A program made the translations under genes and the position numbers. 64,000 nucleotides of DNA from Streptomyces calvus (lineage in GTDB: Bacteria; Actinomycetota; Actinomycetes; Streptomycetales; Streptomycetaceae): the NCBI RefSeq assembly GCF_006782915.1, contig NZ_VCNP01000004.1, positions 62,001 to 126,000 on the forward strand, given 5' to 3'. Of the stretch, positions 1 to 8,145 are shown in pieces (position 1 is the stretch's first letter; each line of letters starts with the position of its first letter). The notes beneath the pieces were generated by a model. The model was given only the letters and a program-made list of their open reading frames with translations. It did no database searches and was not told the DNA's origin.

Positions 1-1
1 C

Positions 2-127
2 ATCATCTGCGCCATCACGGACCGGCGGCTGGTGCGGGCCTTCACCGGCCGGGACTTGGACGCGGTGGCGGACACCGACGAGCAACTGCGGCTGATCAGC
101 GAGCAGATCATGCCGGCGATGGCGTGA
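2..127 (+). CDS. C-terminal end of a CDS cut by the window edge
   Basis: An open frame enters from the left edge and stops with TGA at 125-127, giving about 41 residues that end in EQIMPAMA. The helical, charged tail would fit the C-terminus of a TetR-like regulator, but no DNA-binding part is visible, so this is only a guess. A strong hairpin follows directly, consistent with this being a real gene end. Confidence 0.5.
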   Translation: MICAITDRRLVRAFTGRDLDAVADTDEQLRLISEQIMPAMA

Positions 128-132
128 GCCCT

Positions 133-156
133 GCGGCCGGCCGCGAGGCCGGCCGC
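133..156 (+). terminator. Hairpin after the first gene
   Basis: Arms GCGGCCGGCC and GGCCGGCCGC are perfectly complementary (10 bp) around a GCGA loop, 6 bases after the stop codon at 127. No clear U-tract follows, as is common in Streptomyces terminators. Confidence 0.6.
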
Positions 157-178
157 TCCGCCGGTCCGGACCAAACCC

Positions 179-208
179 TTGACAGGGATTTCCATCACTC
201 CTTAAATC
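179..208 (+). promoter_or_regulatory. Probable sigma-70 type promoter for the lectin gene
   Basis: TTGACA at 179-184 and TAAATC at 203-208 are separated by 18 bp, close to the vegetative (HrdB) consensus. The surrounding DNA is noticeably AT-richer than the genes. It points at the secreted lectin gene starting at 366 and would leave a leader of about 150 bases. Confidence 0.6.
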
Positions 209-365
209 ACGGACTGAAGTAAGTGGCGTATCCCCCACGGACGTTCGCCCGCAGGTCCGCGCCGCCTGTGCTCCCGCCCCTCCCTGTGTCCCCGCGCGCA
301 CCGGCCGGCCGCGGCCGTGCCTCTCCCCCACCTCTCGAGCCGCCCCGGCGGACAGGAGAACAACG

Positions 366-2621
366 ATGCTGAGACCCTCGCGACCACGTCCCGGCGGCCG
401 TTCCGGCCGGGCGCCGGCGCTCCTGGTGCGGCGGCCCTGGACGGCCGTGGTGGTGGCCGCGGCCACCGCCGCCTCCGTCCTCACCGCCGTCCAGCCGGCC
501 GGCGCCTCCGCCTCCTCGGGCCCGGCGGCTGCCGCCGCGCTGCCGACCGGCTGGTCGACGGTGGTGAACAGCGGCAGCGGGAAGTGTCTGGACGCCCGGG
601 CGGCCGGGACGGTCAACGGCACGGCCGTGCAGCAGTACACCTGCAACACGACCACGGCGCAGCAGTGGAGCTTCACGGCGACGAGTGACGGCTACGTGCG
701 CATCGGCAACCGCAACGACGCCCGGCAGGTGGTGGATGTCAGCGATGTGTCCAGTGCGGACAACGCGGCCGTGCACCTGTGGACGTACGGGGGCGGCGCC
801 AACCAGCAGTGGCTGCCGGTCGACGAGGGCGGCGGCGCCTACCACTTCGTCAACCGGCACAGCGGCAAGTGCCTCGACGTGCCGTCCGCCTCGACGGCCG
901 ACAGCGTCCAGCTGGTGCAGTACACCTGCAACGGCTCGGCCGCCCAGAGCTTCCGCGTGACGCCCGCGAGCACCGCGCCCGGGGACGTCGACCTCGGCCC
1001 CAACGTGGCGGTCTTCGACCCGTCGATGCCGTCGTCGACCATCCAGAGCCGGCTGGACTCGATCTTCCGGCAGCAGGAGACCAACCAGTTCGGCTCCGAG
1101 CGGTACGCGGTGCTGTTCAAGCCGGGCACGTACGACAACGACGTCAACGTCGGCTTCTACACCCAGGTCCTGGGCCTGGGCCAGTCGCCCGACTCGGTCA
1201 CGATCAACGGTGCCGTGCACGTCGAGGCCGACTGGTTCCCGCCGCAGAACGCCACCCACAACTTCTGGCGCGGCGCCGAGAATCTGTCGGTGAACCCGGA
1301 CGGCGGCACGGACCGGTGGGCGGTGTCGCAGGCCTCCGGCTACCGGCGCATGCATGTCCGGGGCGACCTGGAGCTCAGTGACGGCGGCTGGTCCAGCGGC
1401 GGGTTCATGGCCGACAGCAAGATCGACGGCCAGGTGCGCTCCGGCACCCAGCAGCAGTGGCTGACCCGCAACTCCCAGCTGGGCAGCTGGTCCGGCTCCA
1501 ACTGGAACATGGTCTTCGTCGGCAGCCGGGGCGTCCCCGGCACCACCTTCCCCAACCCGCCGTACACCACGGTCGACCGGACGCCGACGGTGCGGGAGAA
1601 GCCCTTCCTGTACGTCGACGCGGCCGGCGCCTACCGGGTCTTCGTCCCGGCGCTGCGGACCGACTCGACGGCGACGTCCTGGGCGGACGGGGCCGCGGCG
1701 GGCACGTCGCTCGGCATGGACCGGTTCTTCGTCGTCAAGCCCGGCGCGAGTGCCGCGCAGATCAACGCCGCGCTGGCCGAGGGCAAGAACCTGCTGGTCA
1801 CTCCGGGTGTCTACCACCTCGACCAGACGCTGCGGGTGACCCGGCCCGACACCGTGGTCCTGGGGCTGGGCCTGGCCACGTTCGTCCCGGACAACGGCGT
1901 GACGGCGATGACGGTCGCCGACGTCGACAGTGTGAAGGTCGCGGGTGTCCTCTTCGACGCCGGCACCACCAACTCGCGGACGCTCGTGGAGATCGGCCCG
2001 TCCGGCGCGTCGGCCGATCACGCCGCCAACCCCACGTCCCTGCACGACGTGTACTTCCGTGTCGGCGGTGCGCACGCCGGCAAGGCCACCACGAGTCTCG
2101 TCGTCAACAGCGACGACGTCATCGGCGACCACATGTGGATCTGGCGCGGCGACCACGGCAACGGCATCGGCTGGAACACCAACACCGCCGACACCGGACT
2201 GGTCGTCAACGGCGACGACGTGACGATGTACGGCCTGTTCGTCGAGCACTACCAGAAGCACCAGACGATCTGGAACGGCAACGGCGGGCGGACGTACTTC
2301 TACCAGAACGAGATGCCCTACGACCCGCCCAACCAGGCCGCGTGGATGAACGGTTCCACGCAGGGCTACGCGGCCTACAAGGTCGCGGACCACGTGACCA
2401 GCCACCAGGCATACGGGCTGGGCAGCTACTGCTTCTTCAACGTCGACCCGAGCGTGACCGCCGAGCGCGCCTTCGAGGTCCCCGACCACCCGGACGTGCG
2501 CTTCCGGAACATGGTGACCGTCTCCCTCGGCGGCACCGGAACCATCCGGCACGTCATCAACGACCGAGGAGGCCCCTCCGACTCCGCCACCAATGTGGCG
2601 AATTTGGTGAGCCATCCGTGA
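366..2621 (+). CDS. Secreted ricin-type lectin / beta-helix protein
   Basis: A 751-residue exported protein. The N-terminus is arginine-rich, then has a hydrophobic stretch and an Ala-rich cleavage region (about residues 20-60), as in a long actinobacterial signal peptide. Residues about 60-200 form a ricin B (CBM13) lectin domain with repeated GKCLD and QQW motifs. The remaining 550 residues have the Gly/Asn/Asp-rich, strand-rich look of a right-handed beta-helix of the pectate-lyase or GH55-like kind. The start is chosen for the AGGAGA site 7 bases upstream of ATG. It probably binds and processes an extracellular polysaccharide; the substrate cannot be told from sequence, and no catalytic residue was assigned with confidence. 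Confidence 0.85.
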   Translation: MLRPSRPRPGGRSGRAPALLVRRPWTAVVVAAATAASVLTAVQPAGASASSGPAAAAALPTGWSTVVNSGSGKCLDARAAGTVNGTAVQQYTCNTTTAQQWSFTATSDGYVRIGNRNDARQVVDVSDVSSADNAAVHLWTYGGGANQQWLPVDEGGGAYHFVNRHSGKCLDVPSASTADSVQLVQYTCNGSAAQSFRVTPASTAPGDVDLGPNVAVFDPSMPSSTIQSRLDSIFRQQETNQFGSERYAVLFKPGTYDNDVNVGFYTQVLGLGQSPDSVTINGAVHVEADWFPPQNATHNFWRGAENLSVNPDGGTDRWAVSQASGYRRMHVRGDLELSDGGWSSGGFMADSKIDGQVRSGTQQQWLTRNSQLGSWSGSNWNMVFVGSRGVPGTTFPNPPYTTVDRTPTVREKPFLYVDAAGAYRVFVPALRTDSTATSWADGAAAGTSLGMDRFFVVKPGASAAQINAALAEGKNLLVTPGVYHLDQTLRVTRPDTVVLGLGLATFVPDNGVTAMTVADVDSVKVAGVLFDAGTTNSRTLVEIGPSGASADHAANPTSLHDVYFRVGGAHAGKATTSLVVNSDDVIGDHMWIWRGDHGNGIGWNTNTADTGLVVNGDDVTMYGLFVEHYQKHQTIWNGNGGRTYFYQNEMPYDPPNQAAWMNGSTQGYAAYKVADHVTSHQAYGLGSYCFFNVDPSVTAERAFEVPDHPDVRFRNMVTVSLGGTGTIRHVINDRGGPSDSATNVANLVSHP

Positions 2622-2640
2622 GGTGACAGCGACCGCGCGC

Positions 2641-2682
2641 GGCGGGAGCCCCGACCTCTTTCGAGGGGCCGGGGCTCCCGCC
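2641..2682. terminator. Bidirectional terminator between convergent genes
   Basis: Perfect 13-bp arms GGCGGGAGCCCCG (2641-2653) and CGGGGCTCCCGCC (2670-2682) sit between the lectin gene stop at 2621 and the convergent membrane-protein stop at 2754. Confidence 0.8.
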
Positions 2683-2753
2683 GTTCCGTAGCCGTTCCAT
2701 CGCCGGGGGCCGCACGATGGCGTCCTCCTCCACCGCTGGAGAACCGGGGCGCG

Positions 2754-4316
2754 TCAGCGTCCGACGGCCGCGTCCGCGGTGCGAGCGGGCTGCGTGGGCG
2801 CCGCGGCGCACAGGTAGGGGCGGGCGAGGAGCAGGCCGGTGGTGGTCATGGCGATGCCGAGCCAGACCGGGGCGAGGTGGACGGCGTCGGTGTAGTGGAT
2901 CGCTCCGTGCACCACCACGGCCGGCAGGAAGCCCGCGGCCGCCGCCGCTGCCAGGGTCCAGAACACCCAGGCCTCGCCGCGCCGCCAGCCCCAGGCGCTG
3001 AGCAGCAGGATCGCCACGGCGGCGGACATCAGGGCGCCGCCGAACCCGGCGCGGTCGTGCGCGATGAACGGCACCAGCCGCGGGCTGACGGCCCGGAGCG
3101 TTTGCACGTCGGTGTCCAGGAACGCCAGATCGGCGGGGACGAACACACCGGTCAGACCGACGACGGAGATCACCGCTCCGCCGGCGAACAGGCCCACCGC
3201 CGTGACGATCAGCAGCAGTTGGCCGGTCAGTGCTCTGCGCCGTTCCGGCTCCGGCCCCTCGGGAACCGGCCGCCACCGCGGTGTGCGCGGGCTCCGGCGG
3301 ACGGCGGCGACGAACATCGGGAACAGCACCACGGCGGCGGCCGTGTGCAGCGGCTCCACGAAGCCGGTGGCCAGGAAGTAGAACAGGGTGGGGAAGCCGA
3401 TCGCGCCCGACAGCAGCAGTACCTCGCGCGCCCAGGGCCGGCCGCGCCGGATCCCGCCCGCGGCGAGGCCCGCGTAGAGGACGCCGATCGCCACCATGGT
3501 GCCGGCCATGGTGATCCGGTCGTGCTGGAGGAAGTGCACCAGGTGGTGGTTGACGGCGTGCAGGTCGCCCAGCGCCATGCCCAGGTAGGCGCGGTCGTAC
3601 CAGAGCAGTACGGGTCCGAGGGTGATCGCGGCGGCGCACAGCCCGGCGACCGTCATGCCGAGGCCGAGGAGCAGCGCCCACCACCAGGCGGGCCAGCGGC
3701 GCGGATCGCGTCCGATGTCGCGCGGTCCCGGGGCGGGCAGGGTGGGCGTGGCCGCTTCGGTGACCCGTGCGAACCAGCCGGGTCCGGCCGCGACGAGGAC
3801 ACCGGGCCGGGCGAGGAGGACGGCTGCGGGCTCCTCGAGCGCGGCGGCCGCGGCGGTGACCGACGGGTCGGTCACCCGGAGCAGCCGGTGGTCGTCGGCG
3901 CCGGTGAATCCGTCGACGTACGGCTCCAGTCCGGTTGCGGTCTCGGCGTCGCAGGCGCCGACGACCACGGGGATCGACCGGCCGGCGGCGGCCTCGCGCA
4001 CGGTCGGGACGTCGGCCGCGGCAACGGGCGTCACTTCGACGAATCCCGCGCCGAGCGGGGCCATGGCCCGTACCGCCTCGTGAGCGAGTGCGGGCGGGAC
4101 GGACAGGCCGAGGCGCACGGTCACGGGCGCGCCGCCGACCTCACCGGCGAGGTGCCGCGGCGGATGGCGGTGGCCGAACGCGCGGGCGACGAGTCGCGCG
4201 CCGGCGGGGCGGGCTCCGACCGAGGCGAGCAGCCGCAGGGCGGTGCGCTGCGAGCGCCGCTCCCCGAGGAGCGCGGCGGCCGGGCGGCGCAGCGGGTGGT
4301 ACGTCCAGTCGGGCAT
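2754..4316 (-). CDS. Membrane protein with degenerate DHODH-like N-terminal domain
   Basis: A 520-residue protein. Residues about 50-220 resemble the alpha/beta-barrel of class 2 dihydroorotate dehydrogenase (for example PLGAGFVEVTPV, compare the GFGFVEVGTVTP region of PyrD), but the flavin and orotate contact residues are not recognisable, so enzymatic activity is doubtful. From residue about 225 there are roughly eight hydrophobic segments, making the C-terminal half an integral membrane domain. Its ATG overlaps the stop of the upstream monooxygenase gene as TGATG, so the two are translationally coupled. The function is unknown. It might sense or couple redox state at the membrane, but that is inference. 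Confidence 0.75.
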   Translation of the reverse strand: MPDWTYHPLRRPAAALLGERRSQRTALRLLASVGARPAGARLVARAFGHRHPPRHLAGEVGGAPVTVRLGLSVPPALAHEAVRAMAPLGAGFVEVTPVAAADVPTVREAAAGRSIPVVVGACDAETATGLEPYVDGFTGADDHRLLRVTDPSVTAAAAALEEPAAVLLARPGVLVAAGPGWFARVTEAATPTLPAPGPRDIGRDPRRWPAWWWALLLGLGMTVAGLCAAAITLGPVLLWYDRAYLGMALGDLHAVNHHLVHFLQHDRITMAGTMVAIGVLYAGLAAGGIRRGRPWAREVLLLSGAIGFPTLFYFLATGFVEPLHTAAAVVLFPMFVAAVRRSPRTPRWRPVPEGPEPERRRALTGQLLLIVTAVGLFAGGAVISVVGLTGVFVPADLAFLDTDVQTLRAVSPRLVPFIAHDRAGFGGALMSAAVAILLLSAWGWRRGEAWVFWTLAAAAAAGFLPAVVVHGAIHYTDAVHLAPVWLGIAMTTTGLLLARPYLCAAAPTQPARTADAAVGR

Positions 4317-5497
4317 CAGCGGTTCCTGTCGTCCGGGACGTCGGCCGGGTCGGCGGGCGGGGTCCAGCCGAGCACGGGTGTCATGGACCGGAGCGTCATC
4401 CGCACCGGTGTCAGCCGGGCGGCGGTGTCGCGCAGCAGCACCGCGGGCGGCCAGGACAGTTGGCCGATGGTGCCGAGCCGGGCGGAGCGGCGGGCGACGG
4501 CACGGGTGCGTGGGCGGCGCAGCCGGTCGTAGGAGCGCAGCGCGGCGGTCGTGTCCGGGACGGTGTCGAGGCAGTGGGCGAGCGTGACGGCGTCCTCCAG
4601 TGCCTGGCAGGCGCCCTGGCCCAGGTTGGGGGTCATGGCGTGGGCCGCGTCGCCCAGCAGCGCGACCCGGCCGCGGACGAAGGAGGGCAGCGGCGGCAGG
4701 TCGTACAGGTCGTGCCGGAGCACCGCGTCCTCGGGGACCGCGGCGAGCAGGCGGGGCACGGGATCGGGCCAGGATCCGAACCGGCGCAGCAGTTCGGCGT
4801 GTTCGGTGCCGTCGCAGGGTGTGCCCTCCGGCAGCGAGGCGGTGGCGAAGCAGTACATGCGTCCGCCGGGCAGCGCGGTGCAGCCGAACCGCTCGCCGCG
4901 CCCCCAGATCACGGCGCCCTCGGCGGGCGGCGCGGCGAGCGGGTCGGTGACCGTGCGCCAGGCGGTGTAGCCGGCGTACCGGGGGCCGGGTGCGTCGGGC
5001 CACAGGGAGCGGCGGACCGCGCTGCGCAGTCCGTCGGCGCCGACCACGAGGCCGGGCCGTGAGGTGTGGCCGCGGCGGACGACGACCGGCTGTCCCCCGT
5101 CGTCGTGGACGGCGGTCACCTCGCTGCCCGGCAGCAGGCTGTCGGCGGGCAGTGCCCCGGCGAGCGCCCGCAGCAGGTCGGCGCGGTGCAGCACCACCAG
5201 GGGATGGCCGAAGCGGCGTTCCAGCTCCGCGTTGTCGGTGCGGGACAGCCGGCGGCCCCTGCGGTCGCGTACCCCTCCCCCGGTCTCGACGGCGCCGAGT
5301 GCGCGTACGGTGTCGGCCAGTCCCAGCGTCTTCAGCGCGTGCAGCGCGTTGGGCCACAGGGAGATGCCGGCGCCGATCTCGGTGAACTCGGGGGTGCGTT
5401 CCAGCACTTCGACGTGCCAGCCCCGGCGGTGCAGGGCGAGGGCCGCGGCGAGGCCGCCGATCCCGCCGCCGACGACGGTCGCGGCGCGCTGTGGCAT
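4316..5497 (-). CDS. FAD-dependent aromatic monooxygenase (PHBH type)
   Basis: A 393-residue class A flavoprotein hydroxylase. The N-terminal Rossmann motif is VVGGGIGGLAAALALHRRGW, the conserved DG motif appears as VGADGLRSAVR, and the FAD-ribityl GD motif is GDAAHAMTPNLGQGA near residue 280-300. Such enzymes use NAD(P)H and O2 to hydroxylate aromatic or polyketide-like substrates in the cytosol. The ATG at 5497 is preferred over an upstream GTG at 5524 because GAGG lies 7 bases before it. It is the first gene of a two-gene operon with the membrane protein downstream. The substrate is not predictable. Confidence 0.9.
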   Translation of the reverse strand: MPQRAATVVGGGIGGLAAALALHRRGWHVEVLERTPEFTEIGAGISLWPNALHALKTLGLADTVRALGAVETGGGVRDRRGRRLSRTDNAELERRFGHPLVVLHRADLLRALAGALPADSLLPGSEVTAVHDDGGQPVVVRRGHTSRPGLVVGADGLRSAVRRSLWPDAPGPRYAGYTAWRTVTDPLAAPPAEGAVIWGRGERFGCTALPGGRMYCFATASLPEGTPCDGTEHAELLRRFGSWPDPVPRLLAAVPEDAVLRHDLYDLPPLPSFVRGRVALLGDAAHAMTPNLGQGACQALEDAVTLAHCLDTVPDTTAALRSYDRLRRPRTRAVARRSARLGTIGQLSWPPAVLLRDTAARLTPVRMTLRSMTPVLGWTPPADPADVPDDRNR

Positions 5498-5656
5498 GGG
5501 TCCTCGTTCCGGGTCCGGGGGCACCGCCCCGTCGTGCCGTCCTGTGACGCGGTGCCCGGACGCGGTGCGGTGCGTGCCCCGGCCGAGCAGCGCCTCATGG
5601 CAACACGCCGGGGCACGCCTGTCAACGCGCCGGAGTGCGGGCGGACCGGCGGCCTG

Positions 5657-6835
5657 TCACCGGAGCGCTTCGTCGGCCCGGCCGCCGGTGAGGGCGGCGC
5701 GGAGCGGGTAGGCGACCAGCAGTGTCACCAGGACGAGGAACGCGCTCGTCCACAGCGGCCCGAGTTCCCCCGCCGGGCCACCGAGGGTGGCCCCGGCGGC
5801 GAGGGGTCCGACGGCGGCACCGGCGTTGAGTGCCGCGGTCGCGTAGGAGCCGGCCATGGTGGGGGCGCCGGCGGCCTCGTAGAGGACCCGGGTGATGAGG
5901 GTGCCGCCCAGCGCGAACGACAGGGCGCCCAGCACGAACACGAGGGCGAGCAGGGCGGGCGGCCGGTCGGCCAGCAGGGCCAGGGCGGGCCAGCCGATGA
6001 GCGCCGACGGGCCGCCGACGGCGACGACCAGGTGCGGGCGCCGGTCGGAGAGGCGTCCGGCGAGGGTGACACCGAGGAAGGAACCGGCGCCGAAGAGCAC
6101 CAGGGCGGCCGGGATCCACAGGTCGTCCAGTCCGGCGGTGTCCGTGACGACGGGTGCGAGGAAGGTGAAGCTCGCGAAGGTCGCGGCGTTCACGAGTGCG
6201 CCGAGCAGCATCACCAGGGCCAGGCGCGGCCGTTTGAGCTGCGCCAGTTCGGCCCGCAGGGCCGGCCGGCCCGCGGTGTCGGCGTCGGCGAGCCGGGCGG
6301 GCAGGCCCCGGACGACGCCGAGGGCCGCGGGCAGGCAGAGGACGGCGACCGCCCAGAAGGTGGCCCGCCAGCCGGACAGTGCGCCCAGGGCCGCGCCGGC
6401 CGGGACACCGGCGACGGTGGCCACCGTCGTGCCGGACAGCAGGACCGCCAGCGCGCGCCCCTTGCGGTCGGGCGGGACGAGCGCGGCGGCCGCGGTCAGG
6501 GCCACCGCGAGGAATCCGGCGTTCGCGAGGGCGGCGACGACCCGGGAGGCGAACAGGACCGGGAAGCTGGTGGTGACGGCGCCCACGGCGTGGGCCGCCG
6601 CGAACGTGGCGACGAACGCGAGGAGACTGCCCCGTACGGGCCAGTCGCGGGCGAGCGCGGCCACCAGCGGGGCACCGACGATCATTCCGGCGGCGAAGGC
6701 CGAGGTGAGGGTGCCTGCCGTCCCGACGGACACGTCGAGGTCGGAGGCGATGTCGGGGACGAGGCCGGCGAGCATGAACTCCGAGGTGCCCATGGCGAAC
6801 ACCGCCACGGCGAGCAGGTACAGCGGGAGAGGCAT
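5657..6835 (-). CDS. cmx: Cmx/CmlR-type chloramphenicol efflux MFS transporter
   Basis: About 392 residues with twelve hydrophobic segments. The N-terminus (YLLAVAVFAMGTSEFMLAGL) carries the GTSEFM signature of the DHA1 drug:H+ antiporters that include actinobacterial chloramphenicol exporters (Cmx, CmrA, CmlR). It would export chloramphenicol or related phenicols across the membrane. The ATG at 6835 is chosen; a GTG at 6862 in frame is possible but has no better ribosome site. The upstream 190 bases hold a short leader ORF and mutually exclusive hairpins (see 6890-7038), the layout expected for drug-inducible attenuation. Substrate assignment rests on family resemblance. Confidence 0.85.
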   Translation of the reverse strand: MPLPLYLLAVAVFAMGTSEFMLAGLVPDIASDLDVSVGTAGTLTSAFAAGMIVGAPLVAALARDWPVRGSLLAFVATFAAAHAVGAVTTSFPVLFASRVVAALANAGFLAVALTAAAALVPPDRKGRALAVLLSGTTVATVAGVPAGAALGALSGWRATFWAVAVLCLPAALGVVRGLPARLADADTAGRPALRAELAQLKRPRLALVMLLGALVNAATFASFTFLAPVVTDTAGLDDLWIPAALVLFGAGSFLGVTLAGRLSDRRPHLVVAVGGPSALIGWPALALLADRPPALLALVFVLGALSFALGGTLITRVLYEAAGAPTMAGSYATAALNAGAAVGPLAAGATLGGPAGELGPLWTSAFLVLVTLLVAYPLRAALTGGRADEALR

Positions 6836-6889
6836 GGAGGGGCTCCGAGGTGGGAGAGGCACGGTTGAGGCGTCTCGTCACCGCGGTCA

Positions 6890-7038
6890 GCGCCCCGGGG
6901 CGCACTCGTCCGGCCGCGCACCGCGACGGGGCGGCGGGCGGCGGACCGGGAGGTCAGGGACGGTGGTGCAGGGGGCTGACGGCGTGACCGAAAGCCCCCA
7001 CCTCGTCCGACTCGGGGCTCGACATGTGCCGCACGCTA
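6890..7038 (-). promoter_or_regulatory. Candidate attenuator upstream of the exporter
   Basis: On the minus strand, three segments can pair alternately: AGCCCC (7014-7019) with GGGGGCT (6993-6999), or that same GGGGGCT with AGCCCCC (6971-6977, perfect 7 bp). The first two lie inside a 23-codon leader ORF. Further down, GCGCCCCGGGGCGC (6890-6903) is a perfect 14-bp palindrome. A TAGCGT -10 element at 7033-7038 places transcription initiation close to the leader ATG. Stalling of a drug-bound ribosome on the leader would switch the pairing. Attenuation is known for exporters of this family; its operation here is inference. Confidence 0.6.
6954..7025 (-). CDS. Putative leader peptide of the exporter
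   Basis: A 23-codon ORF starting ATG at 7025 and ending TGA at 6954, beginning MSSPESDEVG. It has no ribosome-binding site and its ATG lies about 8 bases after a TAGCGT -10 box, so the message would be leaderless or nearly so. It overlaps two arms of the alternating hairpins. It has no recognisable homology by eye and is proposed as a regulatory leader purely from its position and structure. Confidence 0.45.
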   Translation of the reverse strand: MSSPESDEVGAFGHAVSPLHHRP

Positions 7039-7073
7039 CCCGACAGGGGCGCTTGGGGGCACCTCGGTTGTGC

Positions 7074-7340
7074 TCACCCGTCCGCCGCGTCGTCGGCGCA
7101 CCGGAAGCCGAGGTTGCCGTAGGAGGAGTCGGGGTGTGGGAGGAGCGTGCGGCGACCCGGTGGCGGTGGCAGCAGGAGTCGCGGCACGAAGGTGGCGAAC
7201 CGCGTTGGTGACGGTGGTTGCGTCGATGTGGAACGGTGTGGGACACACCGTGTGGACCGGTGTGTCCCGCCGTCGGCCGGACGCCCTCGCCTCAGGCGTC
7301 GCCCACGGCGAACATGCCGCCCGGCAGGCGGTTCTGACCG
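7074..7340 (-). pseudogene. Remnant of formylglycine-generating enzyme family gene
   Basis: The minus strand first reads RLPGGMFAVGDA followed by a stop at 7292, matching the LPGGxFxMGD N-terminal hallmark of the FGE/SUMF1 family. After a large internal deletion the C-terminal hallmark appears in another frame as SCRDSCCHRHRVAARSSHTP, including the two catalytic-type cysteines four residues apart, then shifts frame again to DSSYGNLGFRCADDAADG and a stop at 7074. Only about 60 of roughly 300 residues remain, with at least one frameshift. FGE converts a sulfatase Cys to formylglycine. This copy cannot be functional. Confidence 0.65.
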
Positions 7341-7624
7341 CTCGTGGAGCGTGCGCGGGAGCCGGGACGGTGGGGCCTGGGTGGGCGGTGTGCCGACGGG
7401 GCGCAGCATGAAGTGCGGGGGCCGTGCTCCTTCAGGTGGGCAGTCCGGGTGGTCGACGGTGTTGTGCCGGCCGGGGAGGGCCGGGACGTCGATGCCGTGG
7501 TCGGCGGCCGTGCGCCGGGTGCCGTCATGCCGGGAAGGGACGGCAGCGCGGCCTTGCTGGTGGTGGGCGGAGTGCCACGCGCGGTTGCGCGGTGCGGCGA
7601 ACCCGGGATCGGGCGGAACTCCTC
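7341..7624. other. Degenerate non-coding stretch
   Basis: No frame gives a convincing protein and stop codons interrupt all weakly coding-looking segments. It lies between remnants of an FGE gene and an ABC ATPase gene and is probably decayed coding DNA; one minus-strand stretch contains HGIDVPALPG-like residues that I could not assign. Confidence 0.4.
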
Positions 7625-7783
7625 GGCGCGTTCGACGGCGGGGTCGAGTCGATGACGTCGCGGACGCGTCCGGTGCCGGCCGCCATGACGATCACCCGGC
7701 CGGCGAGGAACACAGCGTTCCTGGAGCCCGACCCGGGACAGCGCGTCGCAAGCGCCGAAGGGCTCGTCCCTCAGCGGGATCGC
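7625..7783 (-). pseudogene. Remnant of NitT/TauT-type ABC transporter ATPase
   Basis: The minus strand reads RDEPFGACDALSRVGLQ, the Walker B/D-loop of ABC ATPases (usual form LLDEPFGALDALTR), and then jumps frame to VFLAGRVIVMAAGTGRVRDVID, which matches the FLADRVVVMSxRPGR segment typical of nitrate/sulfonate/taurine importers. About 22 residues that normally lie between, including the H-loop histidine, are missing, and Walker A is not found. It is a deletion-damaged fragment. Next to an FGE remnant it suggests a former sulfur-scavenging locus, which is inference. Confidence 0.65.
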
Positions 7784-7869
7784 CGGGCCGACGGCGTGGA
7801 CGCGGGAGTGGACCGGCCCGGCCGGCCGGTGGCTGTACGTCGAGCGCCGCAAGGGCCGCACGGCGGCGG

Positions 7870-7918
7870 CTGACCGCCGACCGCCAACGGCTGACGGCTG
7901 ACGGCTGACGGCTGACGG
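7870..7918. repeat. 7-bp tandem repeat (CTGACGG)
   Basis: Four exact copies of CTGACGG occupy 7891-7918, preceded by three diverged copies (CTGACCG, CCGACCG, CCAACGG) at 7870-7890, in exact 7-bp register. It lies in non-coding DNA and looks like a slippage product. Confidence 0.85.
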
Positions 7919-8050
7919 CCGTACGGCGCCCCGGCGGGCCCGGTCACCGCGGGAACGTCGGGCGCCGGGCCGACGGAGTGCACCCGCGCGTCGGTGCGGC
8001 CGGAGCGCCTGGGCCGGATGCCAGTCGCTGGTCCCCGGTGCAGGGCCGTC

Positions 8051-8080
8051 CGGGGCTGGGCTGTTCGGGGCTGGGCTGTT
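8051..8080. repeat. 15-bp tandem duplication
   Basis: CGGGGCTGGGCTGTT occurs twice in direct succession (8051-8065 and 8066-8080), about 65 bases before the start of the DHA2 exporter gene, in its upstream region. Confidence 0.85.
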
Positions 8081-8145
8081 CGAGTGGTGACGGGCGGAGG
8101 GCGAGCGTACGGTCGAACGGTGGACTCCCGAAGGGGCGACCCCGT

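Noticed and set aside
207..2615. An 802-codon open frame on the minus strand opposite the lectin gene
   Set aside because: It is the antisense shadow of a GC3-biased gene: composition is Arg/Val/Gly/His-rich with no domain, and the plus-strand gene has signal peptide, lectin motifs and ribosome site.
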